DNA from: CAZCBJ01 sp964496705
GTDB taxonomy: Bacteria; Chloroflexota; Anaerolineae; Anaerolineales; Anaerolineaceae
Assembly (NCBI GenBank): GCA_964496705.1
Contig: CAZCBJ010000099.1
Location: 1-13,459, forward strand
DNA length: 13,459 bases
Direction: 5' to 3'
Shown: piece after piece, positions 5,482 to 11,814 of the stretch
Position numbering within the stretch: position 1 is the stretch's first letter
How the letters are laid out: each line of letters begins with the position of its first letter
The notes under the pieces: generated by a model
What the model was told of the DNA's origin: nothing
Database searches by the model: none
Seen by the model: the letters and a program-made list of their open reading frames with translations, nothing else
Position numbers and translations under genes: made by a program

Positions 5482-6792
5482 ATGAAAACCAATTTCCTCT
5501 GGGGCGTCGCCACTGCCGCCTATCAAATTGAAGGGGCTGCTGCTGAAGACGACAAGGGCCCCAGCCTGTGGGATGTGTTCTCGCACCTGCCCGGCAAAAT
5601 CCGCGACGGCTCGGCCGCGGATGTGGCTTGCGACCACTATCACCGCTGGCAGTCAGACCTGAATCTGCTGGACGAGCTGGGGGTCAACGCCTACCGCTTT
5701 TCCATCTCCTGGCCGCGCGTGCTGCCGCAGGGCAAAGGCCAGCCCAACCTGAAAGGCCTGGATTTCTATTCGCGCCTGGTGGATGAGCTGCTGCGCCGCG
5801 GCATCACCCCGCTGGTCACCCTGTGGCACGCTGACCATCCCCAGGCACTGGAAGAGCGGGGCGGCTGGGTCAACCGCAGCATGGCGGATTGGTTCGCTGA
5901 TTACGCCGCGCTGATGTTCGCGCGCCTGGGCGACCGCGTGGCGCACTGGATCACGCTCAATGAGCCGAATTGTTTTCTGTATCAGGGACTGGGCACCGGC
6001 GGAATTGCGCCGGGCATCTCGGATTGGCGGATGTGCTACCAGGCCATCCATCACGCGCTGCTCGGCCACGGCCGGGCGGTGCAGCGCTTCCGCGCCAGCG
6101 GTAGGGCGGGGCAGATCGGCATCACCATGAGCGTGGACCTGTGGGAACCGGCCAGCGACAGTCCCGCGGATGCTGCCGCGGCGGAATACGCCGATATCCA
6201 GAACAACTGGTGGCTGCTCGACCCGCTTTACCTGCGCCGCTATCCGCCGGCGTTCTGGCAGGGGCTGGGGGAAAACGCGCCGCGGGTGGAGGCTGGCGAT
6301 TTGGATTGCATGGCTGCGCCGTGCGACTTCCTGGGGATCAATTATTACTGGAAAAACATCGTGGGCGCTGGCTCTCAACACTTGGGACAGGCGTCCAAGA
6401 GCGAATACACCTCGGCTGGCGGCAAAGTCTATCCTCATGGATTGGTGCAGGTGCTGCAGGCGGTTGTTCAGCGCTACGGTCCGCAGGCGATCTACATCAC
6501 CGAGAACGGCCTGTACGAGAACAACCCGCCCCCGGTGGACGGGCTGTGCGACGATCCCAACCGGGTAGCCTTCCTGCGCGATCACACCGCTGCGTTGGCT
6601 GAGGCGATAGCCAGGGGCATTGACGTGCGCGGTTATTTCTTCTGGAGCCTGATGGACAACTTTGAGTGGTCCGAGGGCTACGTCCCGCGCCTGGGGTTGT
6701 ATTACACCGACTATGCCACCCAGCAGCGGGTGCCCAAACGCAGCGCGCTGTGGTACCGCGATTTCCTGTTCAAACAAAAGAGCCGAGGTTGA
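5482..6792 (+). CDS. Glycoside hydrolase family 1 beta-glycosidase
   Basis: A 436-residue TIM-barrel enzyme of normal GH1 length and apparently intact. It has no signal peptide, so it should be cytoplasmic and hydrolyse imported beta-linked di- or oligosaccharides with retention of configuration. The acid/base is Glu161 in TLNEPN and the nucleophile Glu341 in ITENG. Substrate-binding residues of the family are present: Gln15 in AAYQIEG, His116, Asn160, Trp388 in FFWSLMDNFEW, and Glu395-Trp396. An oddity is that the usual HWDLP after strand 3 is HADHP (116-120), so the tryptophan normally lining the -1 subsite is Ala117. The frame is open from 5113, but ATG 5482 has AGGAG six bases upstream and begins the typical FLWGVATAAYQIEG. 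No transporter or regulator is adjacent. The exact sugar specificity cannot be read from sequence. Confidence 0.97.
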   Translation: MKTNFLWGVATAAYQIEGAAAEDDKGPSLWDVFSHLPGKIRDGSAADVACDHYHRWQSDLNLLDELGVNAYRFSISWPRVLPQGKGQPNLKGLDFYSRLVDELLRRGITPLVTLWHADHPQALEERGGWVNRSMADWFADYAALMFARLGDRVAHWITLNEPNCFLYQGLGTGGIAPGISDWRMCYQAIHHALLGHGRAVQRFRASGRAGQIGITMSVDLWEPASDSPADAAAAEYADIQNNWWLLDPLYLRRYPPAFWQGLGENAPRVEAGDLDCMAAPCDFLGINYYWKNIVGAGSQHLGQASKSEYTSAGGKVYPHGLVQVLQAVVQRYGPQAIYITENGLYENNPPPVDGLCDDPNRVAFLRDHTAALAEAIARGIDVRGYFFWSLMDNFEWSEGYVPRLGLYYTDYATQQRVPKRSALWYRDFLFKQKSRG

Positions 6793-6799
6793 CCGGCTC
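6771..6799 (-). terminator. Terminator of the SRPBCC gene, within the GH1 3' end
   Basis: On the minus strand GAGCCG (6799-6794) pairs with CGGCTC (6785-6780), followed by TTTTGTTTG. It begins 18 bases after the SRPBCC stop. It overlaps the GH1 stop codon, so the same stem may also form at the end of the GH1 mRNA, though without a U-tract. Confidence 0.65.
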
Positions 6800-6816
6800 A
6801 TCAGCCTGAGATATTT

Positions 6817-7437
6817 TCACAGCCCTTCAGCGCGCACTTTGATGCCGCGCTGCATCTGCTGTTCCATGAAGAAGGCCAGCGTGTTGAAGACATCCCACAT
6901 CCCGCCGGTCATCATCGTGCGGGTGCGCATGATCAGCCGCGTGGAGCCGTCCGATTGCGGCACGAGCACGAACTGGTAGAGGTCCACCCATGCGCCGTTT
7001 TCGTCTTGATGACCGATGACCATCGCCCGGTTGGGATGAAGCTGCGCAACGATGTAAGGCGGAGGGCCGGAGCCTTCCGGGCACATCAGCACCGGATCAC
7101 CCACAGCCAGGTTTTGCCATTCGGTGTGGATGCGGTCGGCGTTGGTGTTGGGGCAGCCGGCGGCCGTCTCCAGCCAGGAATAGCTGTACCACCCGCCCTT
7201 GTCAGCGCCGATCTGCAGTAGCCAGGGATAAATATCCTCCGGCGCGGCCTGAATGGTGACGCCGCGGTTGGCAAATTTAGCCGGCGCGGGCACCAGCTCA
7301 TCGCCGGGGAATACTGCCTGGATCTCCGCTTCGGTAGCGCCCCAGCGGTCCATCACGGGCGTGAGCAATTTGATGGCCAGGATGCCCAGCAGGAAGACCC
7401 CCACGATTCCCAATCCAATCAACAGTGCTTTCTTCAT
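6817..7437 (-). CDS. Membrane-anchored SRPBCC-fold protein
   Basis: A 206-residue protein. Residues 4-25 form one N-terminal transmembrane segment with a basic start (MKKALLIGLG). The rest resembles SRPBCC (START-like ligand-binding) proteins: GDELVPAPAKFANRGVTIQA and PEDIYPWLLQIGADKGGWYSYSWLE (55-90), then WQNLAVGD, AMVIGHQ and a final helix FFMEQQMQRGIKVRAEG typical of the fold. The fold makes a deep hydrophobic cavity; the ligand is unknown. I see no catalytic motif. The frame is open to 7581, but GAGGAG followed by ATAAA precedes the ATG at 7437 and the membrane segment starts there. It converges with the GH1 gene 24 bases away and has its own terminator. It lies downstream of the VTC operon, separated by a terminator. 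Confidence 0.85.
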   Translation of the reverse strand: MKKALLIGLGIVGVFLLGILAIKLLTPVMDRWGATEAEIQAVFPGDELVPAPAKFANRGVTIQAAPEDIYPWLLQIGADKGGWYSYSWLETAAGCPNTNADRIHTEWQNLAVGDPVLMCPEGSGPPPYIVAQLHPNRAMVIGHQDENGAWVDLYQFVLVPQSDGSTRLIMRTRTMMTGGMWDVFNTLAFFMEQQMQRGIKVRAEGL

Positions 7438-7473
7438 TTTATTCTCCTCGTTGTGTGGTTGGTCTGATCTTAA

Positions 7474-7535
7474 CCGCTTTGGTTGCCGCTTTGACCCTCC
7501 CGCGGGGGAGTCTTTACCTGTCCGGGTGGACAGGT
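7474..7535 (-). promoter_or_regulatory. Repeat and hairpin cluster in the SRPBCC leader
   Basis: CCGCTTTG occurs twice, 12 bases apart (7474-7481 and 7486-7493). CTCCC/GGGAG (7497-7501 / 7506-7510) and ACCTGTCC/GGACAGGT (7516-7523 / 7528-7535, loop GGGT) form two consecutive hairpins. No T-tract follows either, so these are not ordinary terminators. They lie 37-100 bases upstream of the ATG and may be operator or leader elements. I could not place a convincing promoter. Confidence 0.3.
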
Positions 7536-7547
7536 GGGAGGAGTTCG

Positions 7548-7590
7548 AACAAAACAGAATCAGGATGGGCTGCAACCTCATCCTGATTCT
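7548..7590 (-). terminator. Terminator of the VTC-DUF4956-beta-helix operon
   Basis: AGAATCAGGATG (7556-7567) and CATCCTGATTCT (7579-7590) form a perfect 12-bp stem with an 11-base loop. On the minus strand it is followed by GTTTTGTT. It lies 23 bases after the stop of the beta-helix lipoprotein gene, the last gene of the operon. Confidence 0.8.
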
Positions 7591-7613
7591 TGATTGTGCC
7601 TTGCGTAGGTGGC

Positions 7614-9533
7614 TTATTGGCGCTGAAAGCCGCGACCGCCGCTGCCGACTGTGGTGACCGCCTGCGCCACCGTGAAGTTGGTATATGCGCTGCCCGGGGT
7701 GTAGGTGCCGTTCTGGATCAGGCTGTCGGTCATCTGACCGGTTGAGCTGCCCCCGCTGTATATTTCGTAGGTGACATCTGCCTCCAACTCAGGTGAAGAA
7801 AAGGCGATGGACTGAAACTCCTTGGTGGGCATGAAGGTGAGTATCTCTTCCCCGGCGCTGTTCTGGATGTGCACCAGCGTGCCGGCTGACTGGATGGATT
7901 TGAAATAGATTAGCACCGAATTCTGGCCGGAGTTTTGGCTGGGGGCTTGAGCCATTCCCGCGCTGCCGACCGCCACCAGGAATCCGCCGCTTAGCGTGAA
8001 ACCAGCGTGGTCCAAGGCGCCGTTCATCATCTCGGTCGGTCCATTGACCAGCACAACCCCGCCAGTCATCTCAATCGTGCCGTTGGAGTCAATGCCGTCT
8101 CCCGCCGCCTCTATCGCGATATAGCCGCCGTGGATGTACAGATGGTAATCTCCACCCGAGGCGAAGAGGTCCTGTCCAAAGCCGCCGATCACAGGTGGTT
8201 GGCCGTTGTTTTCTGCGCCCGGTTGCGGCTTGATCCGTTGCCCCGGTTGCCCTGGTTGGCCTGGCATCGCTCCTGAGCCGTCCGCGCCGCCGGCCACGTT
8301 GATCCCGTCATCGCTGGCGACAAGATGGATTTCGCCGCCGTTGAGGGTGATCACGGCGCTCTCGATCCCCTCGTAGGATTGGGTGATATGGATGTTGCCA
8401 TTGTTTATGGCCAGGGTGGCGTCGGCATGCATGCCATCGTCTCCCGTGGCGATCTGGAAGATTCCGCCGTTGATGAGTATATTCCCATTGGAGTGAAGCG
8501 CGTCATCCGCGGCGTCGATGGTGAAGGTCCCGCCATCGATGATCACGCTGGCTGATCCCTTGATGCCTTTGGCGGAAGTCCCCTCGCCCGTGCTGGAATT
8601 GCTGCCTCCACCAGTGGTGATGTTGAAATTACCCGCCTGGATTAATGCGTCGGTCTGGGCGTTGATCCCGTCGCCGTCCGCGTTGACATTGAGAACACCG
8701 TTTTCAATCAGAATGTATCCGCTTTCAGCATCCTCTGAGCTGTCCGATTTCAGACCGTCGCCGCCGGCATTGACGGTGAGGATGCCGCCCTTAACCAGCA
8801 GGTAATCCTTGCCGCGCAAGCCGTCATCCACAGCGTTCACGGTGATGTTTCCGCCAGCGATGAGCAATCCGTCATCGCTGGAAATTCCATCCTTGAAATT
8901 TCCCTGGACCGCCAGGCTGCCGTTGCCGTAAATGCTGAGGTCGCCGTTGCTGAACACGGCTGCGCCAGGCTCCTCAACAGAAGGATCGGCGAACATATAT
9001 GCACTCGAATCAGACAGATAATTTTGTGTGCCTTCTGGCAAGATGATCACCGTTCTCTTTGCGTTCATGATGTAAATGGGCGCATTGGTTGAGTTGCGAA
9101 TATCCACGCCGTTCAAAATCAAGCGCACGACCTGATCATCCTGGGTGTCCACGCGGATCTGTCCGTCTGCCAGCGAACCGCTCAGGTCGTAGGTTCCAGA
9201 TGAGCTGATCGTGACCTGGCTGCCCTCAACGCTTGTACCCTGACCATCCACACGGATCGTGTCGCCGTTCAAAGTGATTTTTACTACACTGCCGGAATCC
9301 CACAGGCTATCTTGGGCATCTTCGCGGGTCTGACTGTTCGCGGCAAGGGCTTCGGTCACCGATGCGGCTGCGGTTGCCACAGGGGTGACCTGGCTGTTGG
9401 CCGCATCAGAAGGGATGGCGGTTGTTTCGATGAGGGAATTCGTTCCGGTTATATTTGCGGCGGTGTTCACGGCGCATGCCGCCAGGCAAAGAACCAGACC
9501 GAGTGAAATCAGAACTCGAAATATGGTTTTCAT
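7614..9533 (-). CDS. Cthe_2159-like (DUF4353) beta-helix carbohydrate-binding lipoprotein
   Basis: A 639-residue secreted protein. Residues 1-20 are a lipoprotein signal ending in LAAC (Cys20). A Thr/Ala/Ser spacer follows to about residue 75. Residues 75-520 carry serial turns of a right-handed parallel beta-helix, each with Gly-rich strands and Asp pairs: DGISSDDGLLIAGGNITVNA, DDGLRG, GGDGLKSD, ADGDGINAQ, DDALHSNGNI, DDGMHAD, SDDGINVAGG, GDGIDSNG. Such DDG/DGDG turns match the calcium-binding turns of Cthe_2159, the Clostridium thermocellum protein reported to bind acidic polysaccharide and cellulose. A Pro/Gly/Gln-rich loop (about 432-465, PGQPGQPGQ) interrupts the helix. The last 100 residues form a separate beta domain. 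The frame is open to 9707, but ATG 9533 has AAGAGG six bases upstream and starts the signal. It is the last gene of the VTC operon. Confidence 0.9.
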   Translation of the reverse strand: MKTIFRVLISLGLVLCLAACAVNTAANITGTNSLIETTAIPSDAANSQVTPVATAAASVTEALAANSQTREDAQDSLWDSGSVVKITLNGDTIRVDGQGTSVEGSQVTISSSGTYDLSGSLADGQIRVDTQDDQVVRLILNGVDIRNSTNAPIYIMNAKRTVIILPEGTQNYLSDSSAYMFADPSVEEPGAAVFSNGDLSIYGNGSLAVQGNFKDGISSDDGLLIAGGNITVNAVDDGLRGKDYLLVKGGILTVNAGGDGLKSDSSEDAESGYILIENGVLNVNADGDGINAQTDALIQAGNFNITTGGGSNSSTGEGTSAKGIKGSASVIIDGGTFTIDAADDALHSNGNILINGGIFQIATGDDGMHADATLAINNGNIHITQSYEGIESAVITLNGGEIHLVASDDGINVAGGADGSGAMPGQPGQPGQRIKPQPGAENNGQPPVIGGFGQDLFASGGDYHLYIHGGYIAIEAAGDGIDSNGTIEMTGGVVLVNGPTEMMNGALDHAGFTLSGGFLVAVGSAGMAQAPSQNSGQNSVLIYFKSIQSAGTLVHIQNSAGEEILTFMPTKEFQSIAFSSPELEADVTYEIYSGGSSTGQMTDSLIQNGTYTPGSAYTNFTVAQAVTTVGSGGRGFQRQ

Positions 9534-9549
9534 GTGTCGCCTCTTTCTA

Positions 9550-9561
9550 TTGATAAGGTTT
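9550..9561 (-). repeat. 12-base leader repeat, copy 2
   Basis: Minus-strand AAACCTTATCAA ends 16 bases before the ATG of the beta-helix lipoprotein gene. The identical 12-mer at 9693-9704 ends 16 bases before the ATG of the small membrane protein gene. Confidence 0.7.
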
Positions 9562-9565
9562 TTGG

Positions 9566-9676
9566 TCAAATCCTGTAAGCGACGATGGGTATCGCGCCCA
9601 ACAGCATGACCAGGAAAATTACCAGCGTCACCAGGGTGAGGATCAGCGGCAGGTTGCGTTTCATTCGTAGACTCAT
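9566..9676 (-). CDS. 36-residue single-span membrane protein, unrecognised
   Basis: A very short gene. Its product starts MSLRMKRNLP, with a basic N-terminus (Arg4, Lys6, Arg7). A hydrophobic run of about 25 residues follows (about 9-33, rich in Leu, Val, Ile), and the protein ends in AYRI before TGA. Such a layout predicts one membrane helix with the N-terminus inside. ATG 9676 is preceded by GGAGG at five-base spacing, one of the best ribosome binding sites in the window. It lies 34 bases after the DUF4956 stop and ends 32 bases before the beta-helix lipoprotein start, so it sits inside the operon. It has no lipobox or cysteine. I know no family for it. It could be a partner of the DUF4956 membrane protein or a translated leader; the ribosome binding site and hydrophobicity argue for a real product. 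Confidence 0.65.
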   Translation of the reverse strand: MSLRMKRNLPLILTLVTLVIFLVMLLGAIPIVAYRI

Positions 9677-9692
9677 CATTTCCTCCAAAACT

Positions 9693-9704
9693 TTGATAAG
9701 GTTT
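9693..9704 (-). repeat. 12-base leader repeat, copy 1
   Basis: Minus-strand AAACCTTATCAA immediately follows the DUF4956 stop and ends 16 bases before the ATG of the 36-residue membrane protein gene. It is identical in sequence and spacing to the copy at 9550-9561. Confidence 0.7.
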
Positions 9705-9710
9705 CATGTC

Positions 9711-10391
9711 TCAAAGATCTGTGCTGTTATAGCCGGCAATCAGGGTGATCTTGTGACCGCCGTTCAATTTCTTGAGCTCATCCAGGAATTCCTGAATTTG
9801 ATTGGATTTCTTCATCCCGATGCTGTAGGTCAGTTCGACCAGTGCGCCGTTGTGGACGGAATCCACGCTGATCAGTTCGGAAGCCCGGGTGTAGCGGACA
9901 AAGGCGCGGTCGAACAGCGCGTCAAAGGGTGTCCCTTCAGGAACCTGGATGCGCAGAATCTGATTGGACATCTCGCGCGCGTACCAATCAAAGCGGGTCA
10001 TCAACAAGATGATCAGGCTGATGAAGACGGTGCCAATCAAGGCCAGCAGGTAGAAGCGTGTGCCAACCGCCATGCCGATCGCCATCGTAAAAAAGATGAA
10101 GCCCACGTCGCGGGTTTCTTTGACGGCGTTGCGAAAACGGACGATGGACAGCGCGCCCACCAGTGTGAAAGCCCGGGCGAGGTTTGAGCCGATGATTAAC
10201 ATCACCAGCCCCACAATCATTCCGTTCAGCACCAGGGTGTAGACAAAGCTCTGGGTGTAGGATGTGCCGCGGTGGGTTCTCTGGTAAATCCAGCCGATGA
10301 ATGCGCTCAGTAAAAAGCTGAGCAGCAGAACGAGCACAACGTCGATGATGGTGAATTCGCTGCTCAAATCTTGTATGTTGAAACTGTCCAT
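9711..10391 (-). CDS. DUF4956 membrane protein
   Basis: A 226-residue integral membrane protein. Hydrophobic spans lie at about residues 15-35, 48-68, 70-85 (weak), 98-112 and 114-131. The hallmark of the family is the conserved segment between the middle spans: LARAFTLVGALSIVRFRNAVKETRDVGFIF (71-100), with the SIVRFRN core. After residue 135 comes a cytoplasmic domain of about 90 residues predicted alpha/beta (RIQVPEG, LVELTYSIGMKKSNQIQEFLDELKKLNG). Its biochemical role is unknown. DUF4956 genes often sit next to VTC-domain genes, and here the VTC gene ends 21 bases upstream. That supports a joint membrane function in polyphosphate or surface-polymer metabolism; this is inference. GGGAG lies six bases before the ATG. 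Confidence 0.93.
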   Translation of the reverse strand: MDSFNIQDLSSEFTIIDVVLVLLLSFLLSAFIGWIYQRTHRGTSYTQSFVYTLVLNGMIVGLVMLIIGSNLARAFTLVGALSIVRFRNAVKETRDVGFIFFTMAIGMAVGTRFYLLALIGTVFISLIILLMTRFDWYAREMSNQILRIQVPEGTPFDALFDRAFVRYTRASELISVDSVHNGALVELTYSIGMKKSNQIQEFLDELKKLNGGHKITLIAGYNSTDL

Positions 10392-10412
10392 GATTATCTC
10401 CCAGGAAAAATA

Positions 10413-11252
10413 TTATTTTTTTATCGCCGCTTTTTGTTCAAGGGGGCTGAACACAGACAGAGAGCCGGCGAGGACATCCCACGCGCTTTCTGCCAGCGGG
10501 TTGCGCCAGTCGTTGCCCGGTAAATCTCGCGCCGCATCAATGCTGCGGCAGTATTTACTGATTCGCACCATCTGCAGGTTGTGGGCTGCGATCAGCTCGG
10601 TCAGCCAGTAGGGGATGCGCTCGTTGACCTTGATCTCCATCACAACCTGATTGGGCGGCAGCATCGACAATCCGCACGGCGGCTCGTGCAAGTGAAGTTG
10701 ATGGGTTTGGAAGGATAAAGCGGTGTCGAAGGTCACCCGCAGCCCGATATCAAAGCGGGTGCCAATCAGGGCCTGGCGGTTGTAACGCACGATGCTTACC
10801 GGGCGCAGGTTGTATTGCCATACGAAGGCGAAGACCTCGTGGATCAACGCCTCGTCGCTGGCATCATGCTCGGGGATCTGGCGGTCGTTGCACAGGCACA
10901 ACGCTTGGCGATACGGCATGATGGCGCGCCGCTTTTGCGTGATGCGGTCAATGCGCTGCTTGATCTCGATCAATACAGGTGCGTCATCGTCGAGCGGCTG
11001 GCTGTCTTCGTAGCGCCGGATGCGCAGCTTGCGCCGGAACCTGATGCCATCTTCTTTTTCGTGGTAGCACCGAAAATCAGGTGAGTCGTAATACAGACTG
11101 GACAGCGCATAGCAGCCGTTCTGGTTGCCGTAATCATCGGGGAGCAGGTATGCGCGCAAGGCTTTCTTGAAAGCCTCCGCCTGTTTCAAGCTGAGCACAT
11201 ATTTAAGCTCAAAGCGGTTGAACTTGCGGATGGTGTGGCTGAGATTGTTCAT
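10413..11252 (-). CDS. VTC-domain protein, polyphosphate polymerase type
   Basis: A 279-residue cytoplasmic protein with one VTC domain, the tunnel-shaped triphosphate tunnel metalloenzyme fold found in yeast Vtc4. Characteristic charged motifs are in order: RFELKY (13-18), SSLYYDSPDF (51-60), RRKLRIRRY (73-81), EIKQR (96-100), KRR (107-109), RYNR (156-159), RVTFD (172-176), MEIKV (205-209) and ISKYCR (231-236). These supply the Lys/Arg lining and the metal-binding Glu (probably Glu206), so the site looks intact. In yeast the domain makes polyphosphate from ATP; whether bacterial members next to DUF4956 do so is not settled. The frame is open to a TTG at 11288, but the ATG at 11252 begins MNNLSHTIRKFNRFELKY, with GAGG upstream at long (about 12-base) spacing. 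It is first in the operon with DUF4956, the small membrane gene and the beta-helix lipoprotein. Confidence 0.93.
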   Translation of the reverse strand: MNNLSHTIRKFNRFELKYVLSLKQAEAFKKALRAYLLPDDYGNQNGCYALSSLYYDSPDFRCYHEKEDGIRFRRKLRIRRYEDSQPLDDDAPVLIEIKQRIDRITQKRRAIMPYRQALCLCNDRQIPEHDASDEALIHEVFAFVWQYNLRPVSIVRYNRQALIGTRFDIGLRVTFDTALSFQTHQLHLHEPPCGLSMLPPNQVVMEIKVNERIPYWLTELIAAHNLQMVRISKYCRSIDAARDLPGNDWRNPLAESAWDVLAGSLSVFSPLEQKAAIKK

Positions 11253-11313
11253 CGGCTTCGTTTTCCTCGCAAAGGGTCTTATATCCAACGGCCAGTATCT
11301 GGCTGCAAGTAGA

Positions 11314-11319
11314 AGAATA
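11314..11319 (-). promoter_or_regulatory. -10 box of the VTC operon
   Basis: Minus-strand TATTCT, ending 61 bases before the VTC ATG. At 17-bp spacing the -35 position reads ACCAAA, far from consensus, and is occupied by the tandem 11-base repeats. This fits an activator-dependent promoter. An alternative -10 is TATAAG (minus strand, 11278-11283). Confidence 0.35.
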
Positions 11320-11329
11320 AACCGGGCGG

Positions 11330-11362
11330 ATATAGATTTGGTATAGGTCTGGTGTAGATTTG
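11330..11362 (-). promoter_or_regulatory. Three tandem 11-base repeats, possible OmpR/PhoB-type operator
   Basis: On the + strand the units are ATATAGATTTG (11330-11340), GTATAGGTCTG (11341-11351) and GTGTAGATTTG (11352-11362), with no gaps. The 11-base period places each unit on the same DNA face. In the VTC direction the last unit ends exactly 10 bases before the TATTCT box. That is the arrangement of Pho boxes and other OmpR-family sites, although the unit sequence is not the E. coli Pho box. Confidence 0.5.
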
Positions 11363-11378
11363 GAGAAATTGCTTGCCT

Positions 11379-11388
11379 AATATATTGA
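11379..11388 (+). promoter_or_regulatory. Second AATATATTGA box over the padR-type -35
   Basis: AATATATTGA here is identical to the core at 11424-11433 inside the large palindrome, 45 bases downstream. It overlaps the TTGACA hexamer (11385-11390). It could be a second PadR contact site. Confidence 0.4.
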
Positions 11389-11413
11389 CATTCGCTATAT
11401 TTAATGTTATTAT
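11385..11413 (+). promoter_or_regulatory. Sigma-70-type promoter of the PadR operon
   Basis: A perfect -35 TTGACA (11385-11390), a 17-base spacer and -10 TATTAT (11408-11413), with TG at the extended -10 position (11405-11406). Predicted transcription start is about 11420, a leader of about 43 bases. This is the best-formed promoter in the window. Confidence 0.75.
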
Positions 11414-11444
11414 ATCGAAAATCAATATATTGAATATCGATATA
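11411..11444 (+). promoter_or_regulatory. 34-base palindrome, probable PadR operator
   Basis: The outer arms TATATCGA (11411-11418) and TCGATATA (11437-11444) are perfect inverted repeats. Between them, centred exactly, is the 12-base palindrome TCAATATATTGA (11422-11433), with three-base spacers on each side. The element overlaps the -10 box and start site of the PadR operon and lies just before the PadR gene. That is the expected position for autorepression. Confidence 0.65.
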
Positions 11445-11462
11445 ACTGGGAAAGGCTGAAAG

Positions 11463-11795
11463 ATGCTGAGAACAAAAGACCCTGCCAAATATCTACCCCT
11501 CTCGGAAACCACCTTCTACACCATGCTGTGCCTGGTTGAGCCCATGCACGGCTATGCCTTGATGCAAAAAGTCAGAGAAATCAGCCGCGGGACGGTGCAA
11601 ATTGGCGCCGGAACGCTGTACACCATTTTTTCGACGTTGGAAAAAGAAGGACTGATCGTGATGGTCAGCGAGACTGACCGGCGAAAGGTTTACCGCTTGA
11701 CCCCCAGCGGGAAGCAGGTTCTGCTGCTGCAAATTGAGCGCTTGCAGATCATAACTGAGAATGGTCTGGCTGTAGCCGATTCACTTAAACAATGA
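11463..11795 (+). CDS. PadR-family transcriptional regulator
   Basis: A 110-residue regulator. Residues 14-90 form the PadR winged helix: TFYTMLCLVEPMHGYALMQKV, then the recognition region TVQIGAGTLYTIFSTLEKEGLI (44-65), the wing VSETDRRKVYRLTPSGKQVL and a C-terminal dimerisation helix LLLQIERLQIITENGLAVAD. Members bind palindromic AT-rich operators as dimers and usually repress neighbouring genes in response to a small molecule or stress. AAAGG lies seven bases before the ATG. It heads an operon with a DUF2812 gene 19 bases downstream, a partnership known from other bacteria, and a uroporphyrinogen-decarboxylase-like gene. A palindrome over its own promoter suggests autoregulation. The VTC operon is divergent and might share control. 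Confidence 0.95.
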   Translation: MLRTKDPAKYLPLSETTFYTMLCLVEPMHGYALMQKVREISRGTVQIGAGTLYTIFSTLEKEGLIVMVSETDRRKVYRLTPSGKQVLLLQIERLQIITENGLAVADSLKQ

Positions 11796-11814
11796 ATTCC
11801 CGAAGGAGATGAAC

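Noticed and set aside
5653..6801. 382-codon minus-strand open frame
   Set aside because: It is antisense to the GH1 gene, whose catalytic motifs and ribosome binding site are clear.
10409..10427. A/T-rich palindrome between VTC and DUF4956 genes as a terminator
   Set aside because: The AAAAATA/TATTTTT stem is pure A/T and weak, and it overlaps the VTC stop just ahead of the DUF4956 ribosome binding site, so it is unlikely to end transcription.
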